Assembly (NCBI GenBank): GCA_947624805.1
Contig: CANQLW010000011.1
Location: forward strand, 1-32,201
Length of the DNA: 32,201 nt
Direction of reading: 5' to 3'
From: an uncultured Clostridia bacterium
Lineage (GTDB): Bacteria > Bacillota > Clostridia > Christensenellales > Borkfalkiaceae
Shown here: positions 14,001 to 18,583 of the stretch, piece by piece
Position numbering within the stretch: position 1 is the first letter of the stretch
Layout of the letters: each line of letters begins with the position of its first letter
Notes under the pieces: model-generated
What the model was told of the DNA's origin: nothing
Databases searched by the model: none
Seen by the model: the letters and a program-made list of their open reading frames with translations, nothing else
Program-made: the position numbers and the translations under genes

Positions 14001-15757
14001 GCAGTCGCCGTGACGCCTTCCGTGCTGACGCCTTCCGCCTGTGCGATCGTGACAACGGGGGCCTTGGCCTGCCACTGCGCCGTGATCGTGGTGTCCTCGG
14101 TGATCGTGACGGGCGTCTTGGCAGGAGTGTTTTCGGCTGCGTCGTTGACCTTCCAGCCGAGGAACTCATAACCCGTGCGGGTCGGGGTGTCGGGCAGGGT
14201 GTAGTTATTTTCACCTTCGGTGACTTTTACGGTCTCGCTCTCCGTCTTCCCGTCGGCATAGTTGACCGTGACGTTATAGATATGAGGGACGACCTCTACC
14301 GTGAACGAAACGGTGATATAGCGATAGGTGACGGAAACGTTGTATGTACCCTTTTCGTTGATCTTAACTTCGTCGGAATTGACCGTGTAGCCCTCGGTGA
14401 GGAGCTCGGAGGTGCCGTCTTCATAGTGGGCCGTGACTTTCAGGCCTGCAAGCCCTGCCTCAAGGTCATCGCCGAACTGATAGAGCGAGGTGTAGCCTTC
14501 GAATGTGAGGCCTGTGCCGTCATTTTTCAGATTGACCCAAGCGGTCGGCACGCCTTCGACGTCCTGCCAGTATTTGCCGTATGCTTCGGGTAAATCCGCG
14601 CGATAGTAATAAACAGTAACATTTTCGGGGATTTCGCCGTATTCCGCCATCCAAGCGGCTTCGTTTGCGCCGCGGTAATAGACGGTGACGGTGAGCGCCG
14701 CGATGTTGCCGAGGCTGTTGTGATTTGCGATCCCCGTCGGGAGGACGATGCTCTCAAGCGACGTGCAGCCCTTGAAGGCGTCGGCGCCGAGGGTGAGGAG
14801 CCCGTCGGGCAGAATGATCTGTTCTGCGGTAAGGCCGCTGAATGCCTCGTCCGCGATGACCGTCGTCCCTGCGGCGACCTTATAAGCACCCCCCCCGTTT
14901 TCCGCCGGCAGTGCGACGGGCGCGACGGGCGCTGCGGGAGCGGGTTCTGCTTTGAGCAGGTATTTACCATTATAGAGAGAACGATAATCCCCTTCCACTG
15001 TCCAGTTGTCGGGGTCATTGTAATAAGCCGTGCCCGTGAAGGCGTCTGCACCGACGGAGGTGACGGAATCGGGGATCGTCACATCATCGAGCGCGGAGCA
15101 GCCTTTGAAGGCGTTCTTGCCGATCGTTTCGATGCCGCTCTCAAGCGCAAGCGTATCGAGCGCGGTGCAGTTTTCAAATGCACTCTCGCCGATGACAGCC
15201 GAACCGTTGATCGTGACCTTTTCAAGCGTCGTATTGCCCTTGAACGCATCCTTGGCGATCCTGACATCCTTGCCGTCGATCTCGGCGGGGATGGTGATCT
15301 CGGTGAGCGGGGAACCCTCGACGCCCTTTACGGTGTAGTAGTCGCCTGTCGATTCTTCTTCGACGATCGTGAAGGAAACGTCTTTATGGCAGTAATCGCA
15401 CTTGCCCGTTGACGGATTCACCTTATGAGAGACGCCGTCCGCGGGGATCTCCACGAAAAAGGTCTCGTGGCACTCGGTGCAAGTGTGCATCCCCTGCCCC
15501 GGCATGATACACGTCTGCGGGGTGAGGACAAAAGTCTCGCCGAATGTGTGCTGATGCGGGGTTTCTGTCCCGCCGCCCGAGGGATCTCCGGAACCCTCAT
15601 CCGCGGGAACAGTCGTTCCCGTTCCGCTCGCGCCCGTTTCGAGCGACGCAGAGGATGCGCCGCAGGCGACGCCCGCGAGAGCAAGAAGCAGACACAAGAG
15701 CATGGATGCGATCAGGATCGCGATCTTTTTGCCGTGCGACTTCGAGAAGTGACTCAT
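5003..15757 (-). CDS. Giant modular surface protein (BspA-type LRR, InlB/Flg_new repeats, degenerate Ig-like domains)
   Basis: A 3584-residue exported protein. Residues 1-32 are a signal peptide; Cys32 after AGVA may be lipidated, though Gly at -3 is unusual. A Gly/Ser/Thr linker leads to a CxxC-type segment (about 70-130), BspA-type leucine-rich repeats (160-357; e.g. FKGCSALDDVTIPDSVTSVG) and an Ig-like domain (about 427-490). InlB-type repeats ending in TAQW/TAKW run from about 492 to 960 (GYEFLGWK, GYRFDGW, YEFTGWK), then alternating beta modules to about 1700, two lectin-like beta-sandwich regions (about 1750-2200), another InlB-like repeat (2580-2673), and three degenerate bacterial Ig domains (about 2820, 3060, 3333) alternating with beta modules. 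A separate C-terminal domain spans 3428-3584. No LPXTG, SLH or catalytic motif was seen. A surface adhesin or glycan-binding role is inferred from architecture. AGGAGAG precedes the ATG. Confidence 0.93.
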   Translation of the reverse strand: MSHFSKSHGKKIAILIASMLLCLLLALAGVACGASSASLETGASGTGTTVPADEGSGDPSGGGTETPHQHTFGETFVLTPQTCIMPGQGMHTCTECHETFFVEIPADGVSHKVNPSTGKCDYCHKDVSFTIVEEESTGDYYTVKGVEGSPLTEITIPAEIDGKDVRIAKDAFKGNTTLEKVTINGSAVIGESAFENCTALDTLALESGIETIGKNAFKGCSALDDVTIPDSVTSVGADAFTGTAYYNDPDNWTVEGDYRSLYNGKYLLKAEPAPAAPVAPVALPAENGGGAYKVAAGTTVIADEAFSGLTAEQIILPDGLLTLGADAFKGCTSLESIVLPTGIANHNSLGNIAALTVTVYYRGANEAAWMAEYGEIPENVTVYYYRADLPEAYGKYWQDVEGVPTAWVNLKNDGTGLTFEGYTSLYQFGDDLEAGLAGLKVTAHYEDGTSELLTEGYTVNSDEVKINEKGTYNVSVTYRYITVSFTVEVVPHIYNVTVNYADGKTESETVKVTEGENNYTLPDTPTRTGYEFLGWKVNDAAENTPAKTPVTITEDTTITAQWQAKAPVVTIAQAEGVSTEGVTATAGELQTGDSGEYYIITITGTPTYTGHSFKNWTATLNGEDVAVSENTITVPLGDEMTVVITAQWDQLYTVTATGEHATVQFDSQDTYFATGATVTFSVTVNNGYKLISVMNGETKLEVQDGKYSVTVGTANIEISIATEEVTVTATVKGADVQATVNKTDNNAKATITVPTPAKTGYTFGGWDVKVGEESKTYTDDGLTIDLGNEDVTVTFTAKWTVKELTVNYVLGDNGVKGEATNTVPAFNAEGEIYTFTVSGTPTREGYRFDGWTVTGGTPAELGIAGGELTAHLTDDMTVTLTAKWVEQVTVTYALGDHAKEDAQAPESKTVDINSSVELPEAPTAAQNYEFTGWKVGTDETLRQPKESIQVTADVTVTAQWKEITYTLTVTADNATVEYQNQKANYHSGDTVTITIKPNTGYCVKEVTVEGAEKNVAENVITVTFDTANVTVTVTLEKKSVTQMNNNTFSDLGADSNTIEISTYITTVGYTEAELKGSVLLIDSHEFKAMDKSSATVLYYSIDLSVLSDLLGKGATKAQLKLGTETYDFAITVGRAAPKTYVYGGNEFKFDYDDASVLQVTVTEKPTTYTVNVTESGEKGNSSYELKNGQDAYVVGSPLPAGTILTLTLNVDPDYTAKVTLSEGEPANSSEGVYSIAVNSNLTITITYSVKPTEKSVDKIYNVTLEASSANGKDVVMLAFYMISEGFDKDLLTATNVFLVGDGIVDVPLYQTQGDVNIRLMFILDTVLTTAVSDVELSLKIDDVEYKLNLQDAVNTTISNDKFPCEYSIEGEIGAAPKLTVTEKSTVQTYTVTVAEEGDKGTNTYEIKSEGEEVDLNEVPANASLTLTLHLAEGYTATVTLSSGEPTKNEDGTYTITVNSNLTITITYTKQGEEQEPVVIEALQNSHFYNGEFFQLYISEENFKLLKSSQDAQGAKVKINGNAAIDVTEYVWNSWYINIHVSVNGTNYSHQDLSLEWVIDGKVIAKTEYKVTGYEVTVTVEGESNGTYTLGAGNGDTVISGRTYEGPLTLTVNPNEGYEAVVKVNGDNLNPTGDKVYSITLTGPTEITISFNAGAIPPTPQATFEATGATLETDGTHIYFVLSGTHSGYEATTVLEDILATVYFGLTEWEDSWTRYDSFLSEKRTVIVNETTWTIKFVLDELPEDDRPYTATFKEGDNNPNPGADLKLLADQAKDGQSVEFNGYKYTLVNRADSNFGCVAVKVEKLPDVQYEAAGNGWFTAVMSDLTISYGQTATYTGTASSSADWYNGVLPVLTNNKENPVYVFVRYADGILLYRENLGMVRGDLGLAETFTSNLKIGDADPVASSEANYTTAFVGVETSYSIVVDYTASDKIVITTTLTSNKEGVEYIYTGILTLVATRGHVGLAESYYLGLAADATTFTGKMVLSGEKKSLPTISPDHAWVEDICSICGAIKYFADGYTGALEPDPSFVNTDTDPQWETAAPTKEIELVESSAVMVTYDKTRDESTADVWAEFYDEANQYYTFDLGSSEKAGWGSLYESGHYDVKPRDGFTLGNVTGGQWTGHFVVTFVRTEKAMKLSVEVYDFDSGELKYAVDVTSNVDITGKFYVRLAGNPYWIDNIKGYYGTLTKGTVEPPQETVKVDLKVNNAEGNGNSAELTATTCEKGKTVTVNLTIAEGYVAVVDDGSDPVVYESSTTHTTLELSTDTTITVTFYERLKTTQTWSLVGSQYGEDSINYPWELFNNTGYNDSANQSGGVNLLIYNTEGIDDLDAHDFLHDTPIAVYSIVRGERLYWSKINDVVVKKIIEGINEGTFDKKDSYTFLLAAQLVPSDEKRAEYYYESALIYPTDIDLHDVHYGKTREYAKVDFSAPNVPLARGNGNAIEFVREGWGFTKGGEVFTGGYAERILFTLNKGDKTLYMDLVCEENNLYIRELDGKAGKPVEGSKFQTANSVGAAYTMYTDFNAKVKNWASVIALGEENFDVSEWQYSTQIIIKEGNSRYLYDGDPSPWSPGANYGKVAQTTVTFAAEEGVEGVENLPQEPKVVDDGDALDKPEEIPTLEGHNFLYWYYKTADGTEHPVWTQDDPTFTPSTVAGGSTLTLYAKFALAESVQANMADAAALHGWSDGEEVTKVEIDTYNGVTASFPEGATYQDESLQLTAADGKSNTFTVSAEDAPAAARRARAAEASTKGVIKITVTIEYAGGSLTHGGGDYHSGTALAVEALSVEFGYTGTVKIKSITVVCTIEPTVSDEPDKRAQERADAALEAVATALNGKTIDEVGDVTLPSTFNGVELTWQGGEGDYKVENNVLKVGKLPTSDVTVDLTVSAVGTETTQTVKVTIKKEVPKTKTVTFKVSECSEKFGWVEGQRYCGSGASGDPKIYLDDNMNIEMSVNSGSDNGKYYKSSSGVLQWRLYESNSAKLTIDASRFNVTIVSLKFTYDNGNNGILSLDGTQYASGKVISVNANKVTFDVKHSSDTKSGRVDITEIEVVISNEHVLTDKDYNDFAIEELDAWMTSAGYTTESTLNKGFVLPKTTVKDVTLTWSVENAQGKEVAQIQKADDGTQTLVITQLNEVAEFTLVVTAKHGELTSERKTWSYSVEAQSNGPIEGEFTIQRNSQKDQDSFDGATGGYNQYEWTADLDDKTVSGTAYLYATEKSKMQFNRKSNQPSYIVSTTKLPAPISSVTITKDGTSQNWELLVSDQPYNIESSATSNPTQCLSDYTPEVKEFTDGNSVTWEVSNPSAYYFALFTTANGASYISSVTVHYKEITDEGKVDAALKELKFETTELTGDIELPQTTVSGVEVTWKVLSGGDAARVVGNELQITQSETDDVKVQLQAVVKAGNVIKNSETFELTIKAKSSGGGEPQGKTWQKLTDVSDLAEGAQIVFVNDSNQVNGGKSSDGNYLDVVGQFVENSSTLPKGAKAITLRKGRVSSSDSEYWLFEVDGKYLSMTATSNNSLSFVASTTEISTKMLWDIQATNGGKFMAINQFGATDQWCLQFNSTRLSNYKSNQTKPYIYIYKD
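7446..7453 (-). repeat. G8 homopolymer in the giant surface-protein gene
   Basis: Eight consecutive C on the plus strand (G on the coding strand) encode the glycines of THGGGDYHSG near residue 2770. A slip of one base would frameshift the last fifth of the protein. Confidence 0.7.
11345..12258 (-). repeat. Duplicated about 85-residue module within the giant protein
   Basis: Two copies of a beta-repeat module, coded by about 12258-12010 and 11598-11345, share the pattern TYTV-V-E-G-KG---YE-K, L-AGYTA/DYTAKVTLS-GEP and end in VNSNLTITITY. The duplication is also visible in DNA: both carry 'GTTGCTGTTGACGG' and 'TCCCC(G/T)CTCGAAAGGGT'-like blocks in the same order. A third, more diverged copy ends near 10805 (EITISFNAG). 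Confidence 0.75.
14889..14896 (-). repeat. G8 homopolymer near the 5' part of the giant gene
   Basis: Eight consecutive C on the plus strand encode the glycines of ENGGGAYKV near residue 289, within the leucine-rich repeat region. Slippage here would remove over 90 percent of the protein. Confidence 0.75.
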
Positions 15758-15831
15758 AATTCTCTCCTTTCTTATCTTGAATTAGTCCGTCTCTCCGAAA
15801 AAAGGGTAGACGACCCCATTGATTCGTTATA

Positions 15832-15860
15832 ATTGTACATGATTTCTTCCAAAGTGTCAA
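15832..15860 (-). promoter_or_regulatory. Consensus sigma-A promoter of the giant surface-protein gene
   Basis: On the minus strand TTGACA (15860-15855) and TACAAT (15837-15832) are 17 bases apart. The predicted start near 15825 gives a leader of about 68 bases before the ATG, ending with the AGGAGAG ribosome site. Nearly perfect promoter boxes suggest strong expression unless a regulator acts. Confidence 0.8.
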
Positions 15861-16008
15861 TACCCAAGGAAAAATTCATAGAAAAAAATTATATAATTTT
15901 CGCGGCAGCTGGGTTTAATTTATACTTTCCCGAAAAAAGTCTAAGCGTCGGCGGCGGAACCGAGCGGAAAGAAATCTCGGAAAAAAGAATCGGAGCGGTG
16001 AAAATCGC

Positions 16009-16037
16009 TTTACAACGTGAAGGATTCGTAATATACT
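16009..16037 (+). promoter_or_regulatory. Sigma-A promoter of the VUT transporter / SDR operon
   Basis: TTTACA (16009-16014), 17 bases, then TATACT (16032-16037). The predicted start near 16044 is 6 bases before the structured leader described next, so the RNA element would begin at the 5' end of the transcript. Confidence 0.7.
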
Positions 16038-16043
16038 TGGGAA

Positions 16044-16124
16044 TGTTGCGGGATGTTCCTTGCCAAACCATCCCAGCGGCACGGCATTTTTGCCTGCACG
16101 GACGTGCAATAAAAAACAAGGAGG
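16044..16124 (+). promoter_or_regulatory. Candidate preQ1-like pseudoknot riboswitch leader
   Basis: The leader has stem P1 GGGATG/CATCCC (16050-16055 with 16069-16074), extendable by GC/GC across a bulged A. It closes a 13-base loop, TTCCTTGCCAAAC. Loop bases CCTTG (16058-16062) can pair with CAAGG (16117-16121), which is part of the ribosome site AAGGAGG (16118-16124), forming an H-type pseudoknot. An A-rich strand, AATAAAAAACAAGG, precedes the ribosome site, much as in preQ1-I tails. One or two small hairpins (GGCA/TGCC 16083-16094; TGCAC/GTGCA 16095-16108) sit between P1 and the A-rich strand, as in class II or III topologies. The downstream gene is in the transporter family known to be controlled by preQ1 riboswitches. 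The class is unresolved. Confidence 0.6.
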
Positions 16125-16131
16125 CTTCGGT

Positions 16132-16887
16132 ATGAAGCAAGCGTTTCACAATTTTTTCACGGAGCTCAAAACGCTCCTTTCCTCTGTCCCCCCTCTCACC
16201 TTTGCGCTCTTCCTTCTGAGCGTCTTCACGATGAACCTGCTCGCAAATAAGAGCCTGAACATTCCGCTCGATTGGCTCGCCCTCGACTGCGGGATCGTCG
16301 TCTCGTGGGTCGCCTTTTTGTGTATGGACACGCTGACGAAGCGATTCGGGCCCAAAGCGGCGACGCTCGTCTCCTTCACGGCAATCCTTCTGAACGTGAT
16401 CGCGTGCATCATCCTCTATCTTGCAAGCCTCATCCCGGGCACTTGGGGGGCGTTTTATGACTTCGGAGAAGAATCCGTCATCAACGCGGCGCTCGATTCG
16501 ACGTTCGGCGGGACATGGTATGTACTGCTCGGGAGCACGATCGCCTTTCTCACCTCCGCCGTCATCAATAATTTTGCAAACTGGGGGATCGGGAAGGCGT
16601 TCAAAAAGAATCCGAACGGGTTTCTCGCCTATGCTTGCCGCGTCTATCTCTCGACGGCGGTCGCACAGCTTGCGGATAATCTCATCTTTGCGCTCATCGT
16701 CAGCCATTTCTTCTTCGGATGGTCGCTTTTGCAATGCTTCACCTGCGCCGCGACGGGCATGATCGCAGAGCTTCTCATCGAGGCTGCGTTCTCGCCGCTC
16801 GGGTACAGGATCTCAAAACAATGGGAAAAAGAGGGCGTGGGAGAACAATATCTTTCCCGCTACGGAAAAAAAGAGGAATCGGCATGA
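16132..16887 (+). CDS. VUT-family (queuosine-precursor type) transporter
   Basis: A 251-residue integral membrane protein with about six hydrophobic segments. It resembles the VUT/YhhQ family (COG1738), whose studied members import queuosine precursors such as preQ1 or preQ0. Supporting features are the early NLLANKSLNI segment, the polar DTLTKRFG motif in the second or third helix (compare the conserved D-x-x-T of the family) and a positively charged C-terminus. The start at 16132 has AAGGAGG 7 bases upstream; an upstream in-frame ATG at 16060 falls inside the structured leader and would add a non-membrane extension, so it was rejected. The gene overlaps the next by 4 bases. The preQ1-like leader supports a queuosine-precursor substrate, but that is inference. 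Confidence 0.85.
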   Translation: MKQAFHNFFTELKTLLSSVPPLTFALFLLSVFTMNLLANKSLNIPLDWLALDCGIVVSWVAFLCMDTLTKRFGPKAATLVSFTAILLNVIACIILYLASLIPGTWGAFYDFGEESVINAALDSTFGGTWYVLLGSTIAFLTSAVINNFANWGIGKAFKKNPNGFLAYACRVYLSTAVAQLADNLIFALIVSHFFFGWSLLQCFTCAATGMIAELLIEAAFSPLGYRISKQWEKEGVGEQYLSRYGKKEESA

Positions 16888-17525
16888 ACATCCTCATCAC
16901 GGGAACAAGCAAGGGGATCGGGCAAGCGATCGCAGAAAAATTCCTTGCGGAAGGACATGAAGTCACGGGGGTCGACGTGCTCCCTGCGGGGATCGTACAC
17001 CCCTCCTACCGTCATGTCGTAACGGACATTCTCGGCGGGGAACTCCCGCGGGTCTGTCCCGATATCCTCATCAACAATGCAGGCGTGCAGGACAGCGGGC
17101 GGGACATCGAGATCAATCTTATGGGGACCATCCGCGTGACGGAGTTCTATCTCCCCGCCAAGCCGAAGAGTGTGCTCTTCATCGCCTCGGCGAGCGCCTC
17201 GACGGGGGCGGAATTCCCCGCTTACAGTGCAAGCAAGGGCGGGATCGTCTCGTATATGAAAAACGTCGCCCTCAGGGCGGCGGAATGGGGCGGGATCGCC
17301 AACAGCATCTCTCCCGGGGGCGTCACGACGGAACTCAACCGACACGTCATGGAAGATGACGGGCTGTGGGCGCAGATCATGGCAGAAACGCCCCTGAAGA
17401 AGTGGGCTTCCCCCGAAGAGATCGCGGAGTGGGCATACTTTGTCGCCGCCGTGAACAGGTCGATGACGGCGCAGGATCTTCTCATCGACAACGGCGAGAG
17501 CGCCCGCGCAAAGTTTGTGTGGTGA
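16884..17525 (+). CDS. Short-chain dehydrogenase/reductase (FabG-like)
   Basis: A 213-residue Rossmann-fold oxidoreductase of the classical SDR family. It has the NAD(P)-binding TGTSKGIG at residues 6-13, NNAG at 64-67, a serine-rich catalytic strand (ASASAS, 101-106), the YSASK active-site pair Tyr114/Lys118 and the following SPGGVTTE loop. It is somewhat shorter than the usual 240-250 residues: the segment between the first and third strands is compressed. The substrate cannot be read from sequence; 3-oxoacyl-ACP reductase-like activity is the default family label. It is translationally coupled to the transporter by ATGA overlap, so the leader upstream probably controls both, hinting at a shared but unknown pathway. 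Confidence 0.9.
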   Translation: MNILITGTSKGIGQAIAEKFLAEGHEVTGVDVLPAGIVHPSYRHVVTDILGGELPRVCPDILINNAGVQDSGRDIEINLMGTIRVTEFYLPAKPKSVLFIASASASTGAEFPAYSASKGGIVSYMKNVALRAAEWGGIANSISPGGVTTELNRHVMEDDGLWAQIMAETPLKKWASPEEIAEWAYFVAAVNRSMTAQDLLIDNGESARAKFVW

Positions 17526-17549
17526 CCCCTCCCGCGCCATGCTAAGTCC

Positions 17550-17617
17550 CTTTCTACGGTCATCCTGAACTCCTTTCTACGGTCATTCTGAACGAATGTG
17601 AAGAATCCCCTCAAACG
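17550..17617. repeat. Tandem and dispersed intergenic repeat ('GGTCATYCTGAAC')
   Basis: Two adjacent copies of 'CTTTCTACGGTCATYCTGAAC' (from about 17550 and 17572) run into 'GAATGTGAAGAATCCCCTCA'. The second part recurs almost exactly at 21583-21615 (GAATGTGAAGGATCCCCTCA). It follows the SDR stop closely and has no coding potential. Confidence 0.7.
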
Positions 17618-17631
17618 GAGTCCGAAAAAAA

Positions 17632-17825
17632 GCGCCTCCCTCGGGAGGAGCTGTCGAACGTAGTGAGACTGAGGTGGGGAATTTTCCCCGCCGCATTCTT
17701 GGCTCCCCCTTGAGGGGTGGAGCTGGCGCGCTGTCTTTGCGCGACTGAGGGGGTATCGTATTATTGGCACACCCCTTCCGTCACGGCTACGCCGCGACAC
17801 CCACCCCTCAAGGGGTGGGCAAGGG
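17632..17825. repeat. Cluster of GC-rich palindromic repeat elements
   Basis: Three related blocks lie together: 'CTCCCTCGGGAGGAGCTGTCG...ACTGAGGTGG' (17634-17677), 'GCTCCCCCTTGAGGGGTGGAGCTGGCGCG...GACTGAGGGGG' (17702-17753), and an inverted block around 'CACCCCTCAAGGGGTG' (17800-17818). Each forms a hairpin followed by 'CTG(T/G)CG...GACTGAGG'. They resemble a small non-autonomous or REP-like family. No gene is seen in 17526-17895. Confidence 0.6.
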
Positions 17826-17840
17826 TTGGACTTCGTTCTT

Positions 17841-17873
17841 CAGGATTCTTCGGCTACGCCTCAGAATGACGCG
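17841..17873. repeat. Dispersed intergenic repeat ('GGATTCTTCGG...CTCAGAATGACG')
   Basis: This is a clean copy of the element degenerate at 134-195; read on the other strand it is 'GCGTCATTCTGAGG...CCGAAGAATCC'. It sits 22 bases from the bioY stop. Confidence 0.7.
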
Positions 17874-17895
17874 GAGGGCGAGGGGCGGACTTCCC

Positions 17896-18477
17896 TCAAT
17901 ACGGCCGAAGTGCCTCAAGACGGACGGTGAGGAACGCGGCAAGGGCGGATTTGACGAGATCGGGCACGATGTACGGTACGACACAGAGCATCAGCGCGGC
18001 GCTCACCCCCATCGGATCCGCCGCCCCGCGATTATAGACGAGCAGAAACCATGCCGTCCCAAAGGCATAGCACACGGCAAGCCCGAGAATCATCGCAATA
18101 TAAAACATTCCCATGCGTCCCCATCTGTTTTTGATGGGGATGTTTTTTACGATCGCAGGCAACAGCGCCGCAAAGAGGAACCCGAGGATATATCCGCCCG
18201 TCGCCCCCATGAGCGCAGGCACGCCCGCCTTGAATCCTGCAAACACGGGGATCCCGATTAGCCCCATAAGCAGGTACACGGCAACCGCCGCAGTCCCCCG
18301 CTTCACGCCGTACAGTCCCCCGACGAGCGCGACCGCGAAGGTCTGCAACGTGAAAGGGACCTCCCCGACGGGCAGAGAGATCCATGCACAGACTGTAATA
18401 AGGGCAACACCGAGGGCGACCGCGGGGATTTCCCTCGCTATGCCGCGATACCGCTTTGTTTCAACACTCTTTTTCAT
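17896..18477 (-). CDS. bioY: BioY family biotin transporter substrate-binding (S) component
   Basis: A 193-residue, six-helix membrane protein of the BioY family, the biotin-binding S component of energy-coupling factor transporters. Typical features are the first-helix region with LPVGEVPFTLQTFAVALVGG, the LLMGLIGIPVFAG segment, and MGATGGYILGF, which belongs to the biotin-binding region. No ECF ATPase or EcfT gene is nearby, so it would use a shared ECF module or act alone. I chose the ATG at 18477: the longer reading frame upstream begins with a charged stretch unlike BioY and runs through the promoter. The ATG has no Shine-Dalgarno site but lies exactly 6 bases after a -10 box, predicting a leaderless mRNA. 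No BirA operator was recognised. Confidence 0.95.
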   Translation of the reverse strand: MKKSVETKRYRGIAREIPAVALGVALITVCAWISLPVGEVPFTLQTFAVALVGGLYGVKRGTAAVAVYLLMGLIGIPVFAGFKAGVPALMGATGGYILGFLFAALLPAIVKNIPIKNRWGRMGMFYIAMILGLAVCYAFGTAWFLLVYNRGAADPMGVSAALMLCVVPYIVPDLVKSALAAFLTVRLEALRPY

Positions 18478-18483
18478 GCTTTT

Positions 18484-18512
18484 ATGATACCACATCATTT
18501 TCAAATTTTCAA
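18484..18512 (-). promoter_or_regulatory. Leaderless promoter of bioY
   Basis: On the minus strand TTGAAA (18512-18507), 17 bases, TATCAT (18489-18484), then six bases AAAAGC and the ATG. With -10 at -12 to -7, the first transcribed base would be the A of the start codon. Confidence 0.65.
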
Positions 18513-18532
18513 GCAAAAACTCAAAAGAGGAC

Positions 18533-18572
18533 AAAAAAGCCGCCCCTTCCCTTTTGGAAAGAGGCGGCTTTT
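18533..18572 (-). terminator. Intrinsic terminator after the 433-aa lipoprotein gene
   Basis: On the minus strand AAAAGCCGCC and GGCGGCTTTTTT close a stem that continues with TCTTTCC/GGGAAGG around an AAAA loop and ends in a T6 tract. It starts 11 bases after the stop of the lipoprotein gene and isolates it from bioY. A/T runs on both sides could let it work in either direction. Confidence 0.8.
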
Positions 18573-18583
18573 GATTGTACGGA

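Noticed and set aside
13067-14593. 508-residue plus-strand frame, and similar ones at 6656-7900, 7958-8695 and 11111-12484
   Set aside because: All are antisense to the giant gene; their repetitive composition mirrors the InlB-type repeats and they lack ribosome sites.
16060-16131. Longer VUT protein starting at ATG 16060
   Set aside because: This start lies inside the structured leader and adds 24 residues unlike the family; the ATG at 16132 has a strong AAGGAGG.
15889-16734. 281-residue minus-strand frame
   Set aside because: Antisense to the VUT transporter; composition is charged and low in hydrophobic residues, with no motif.
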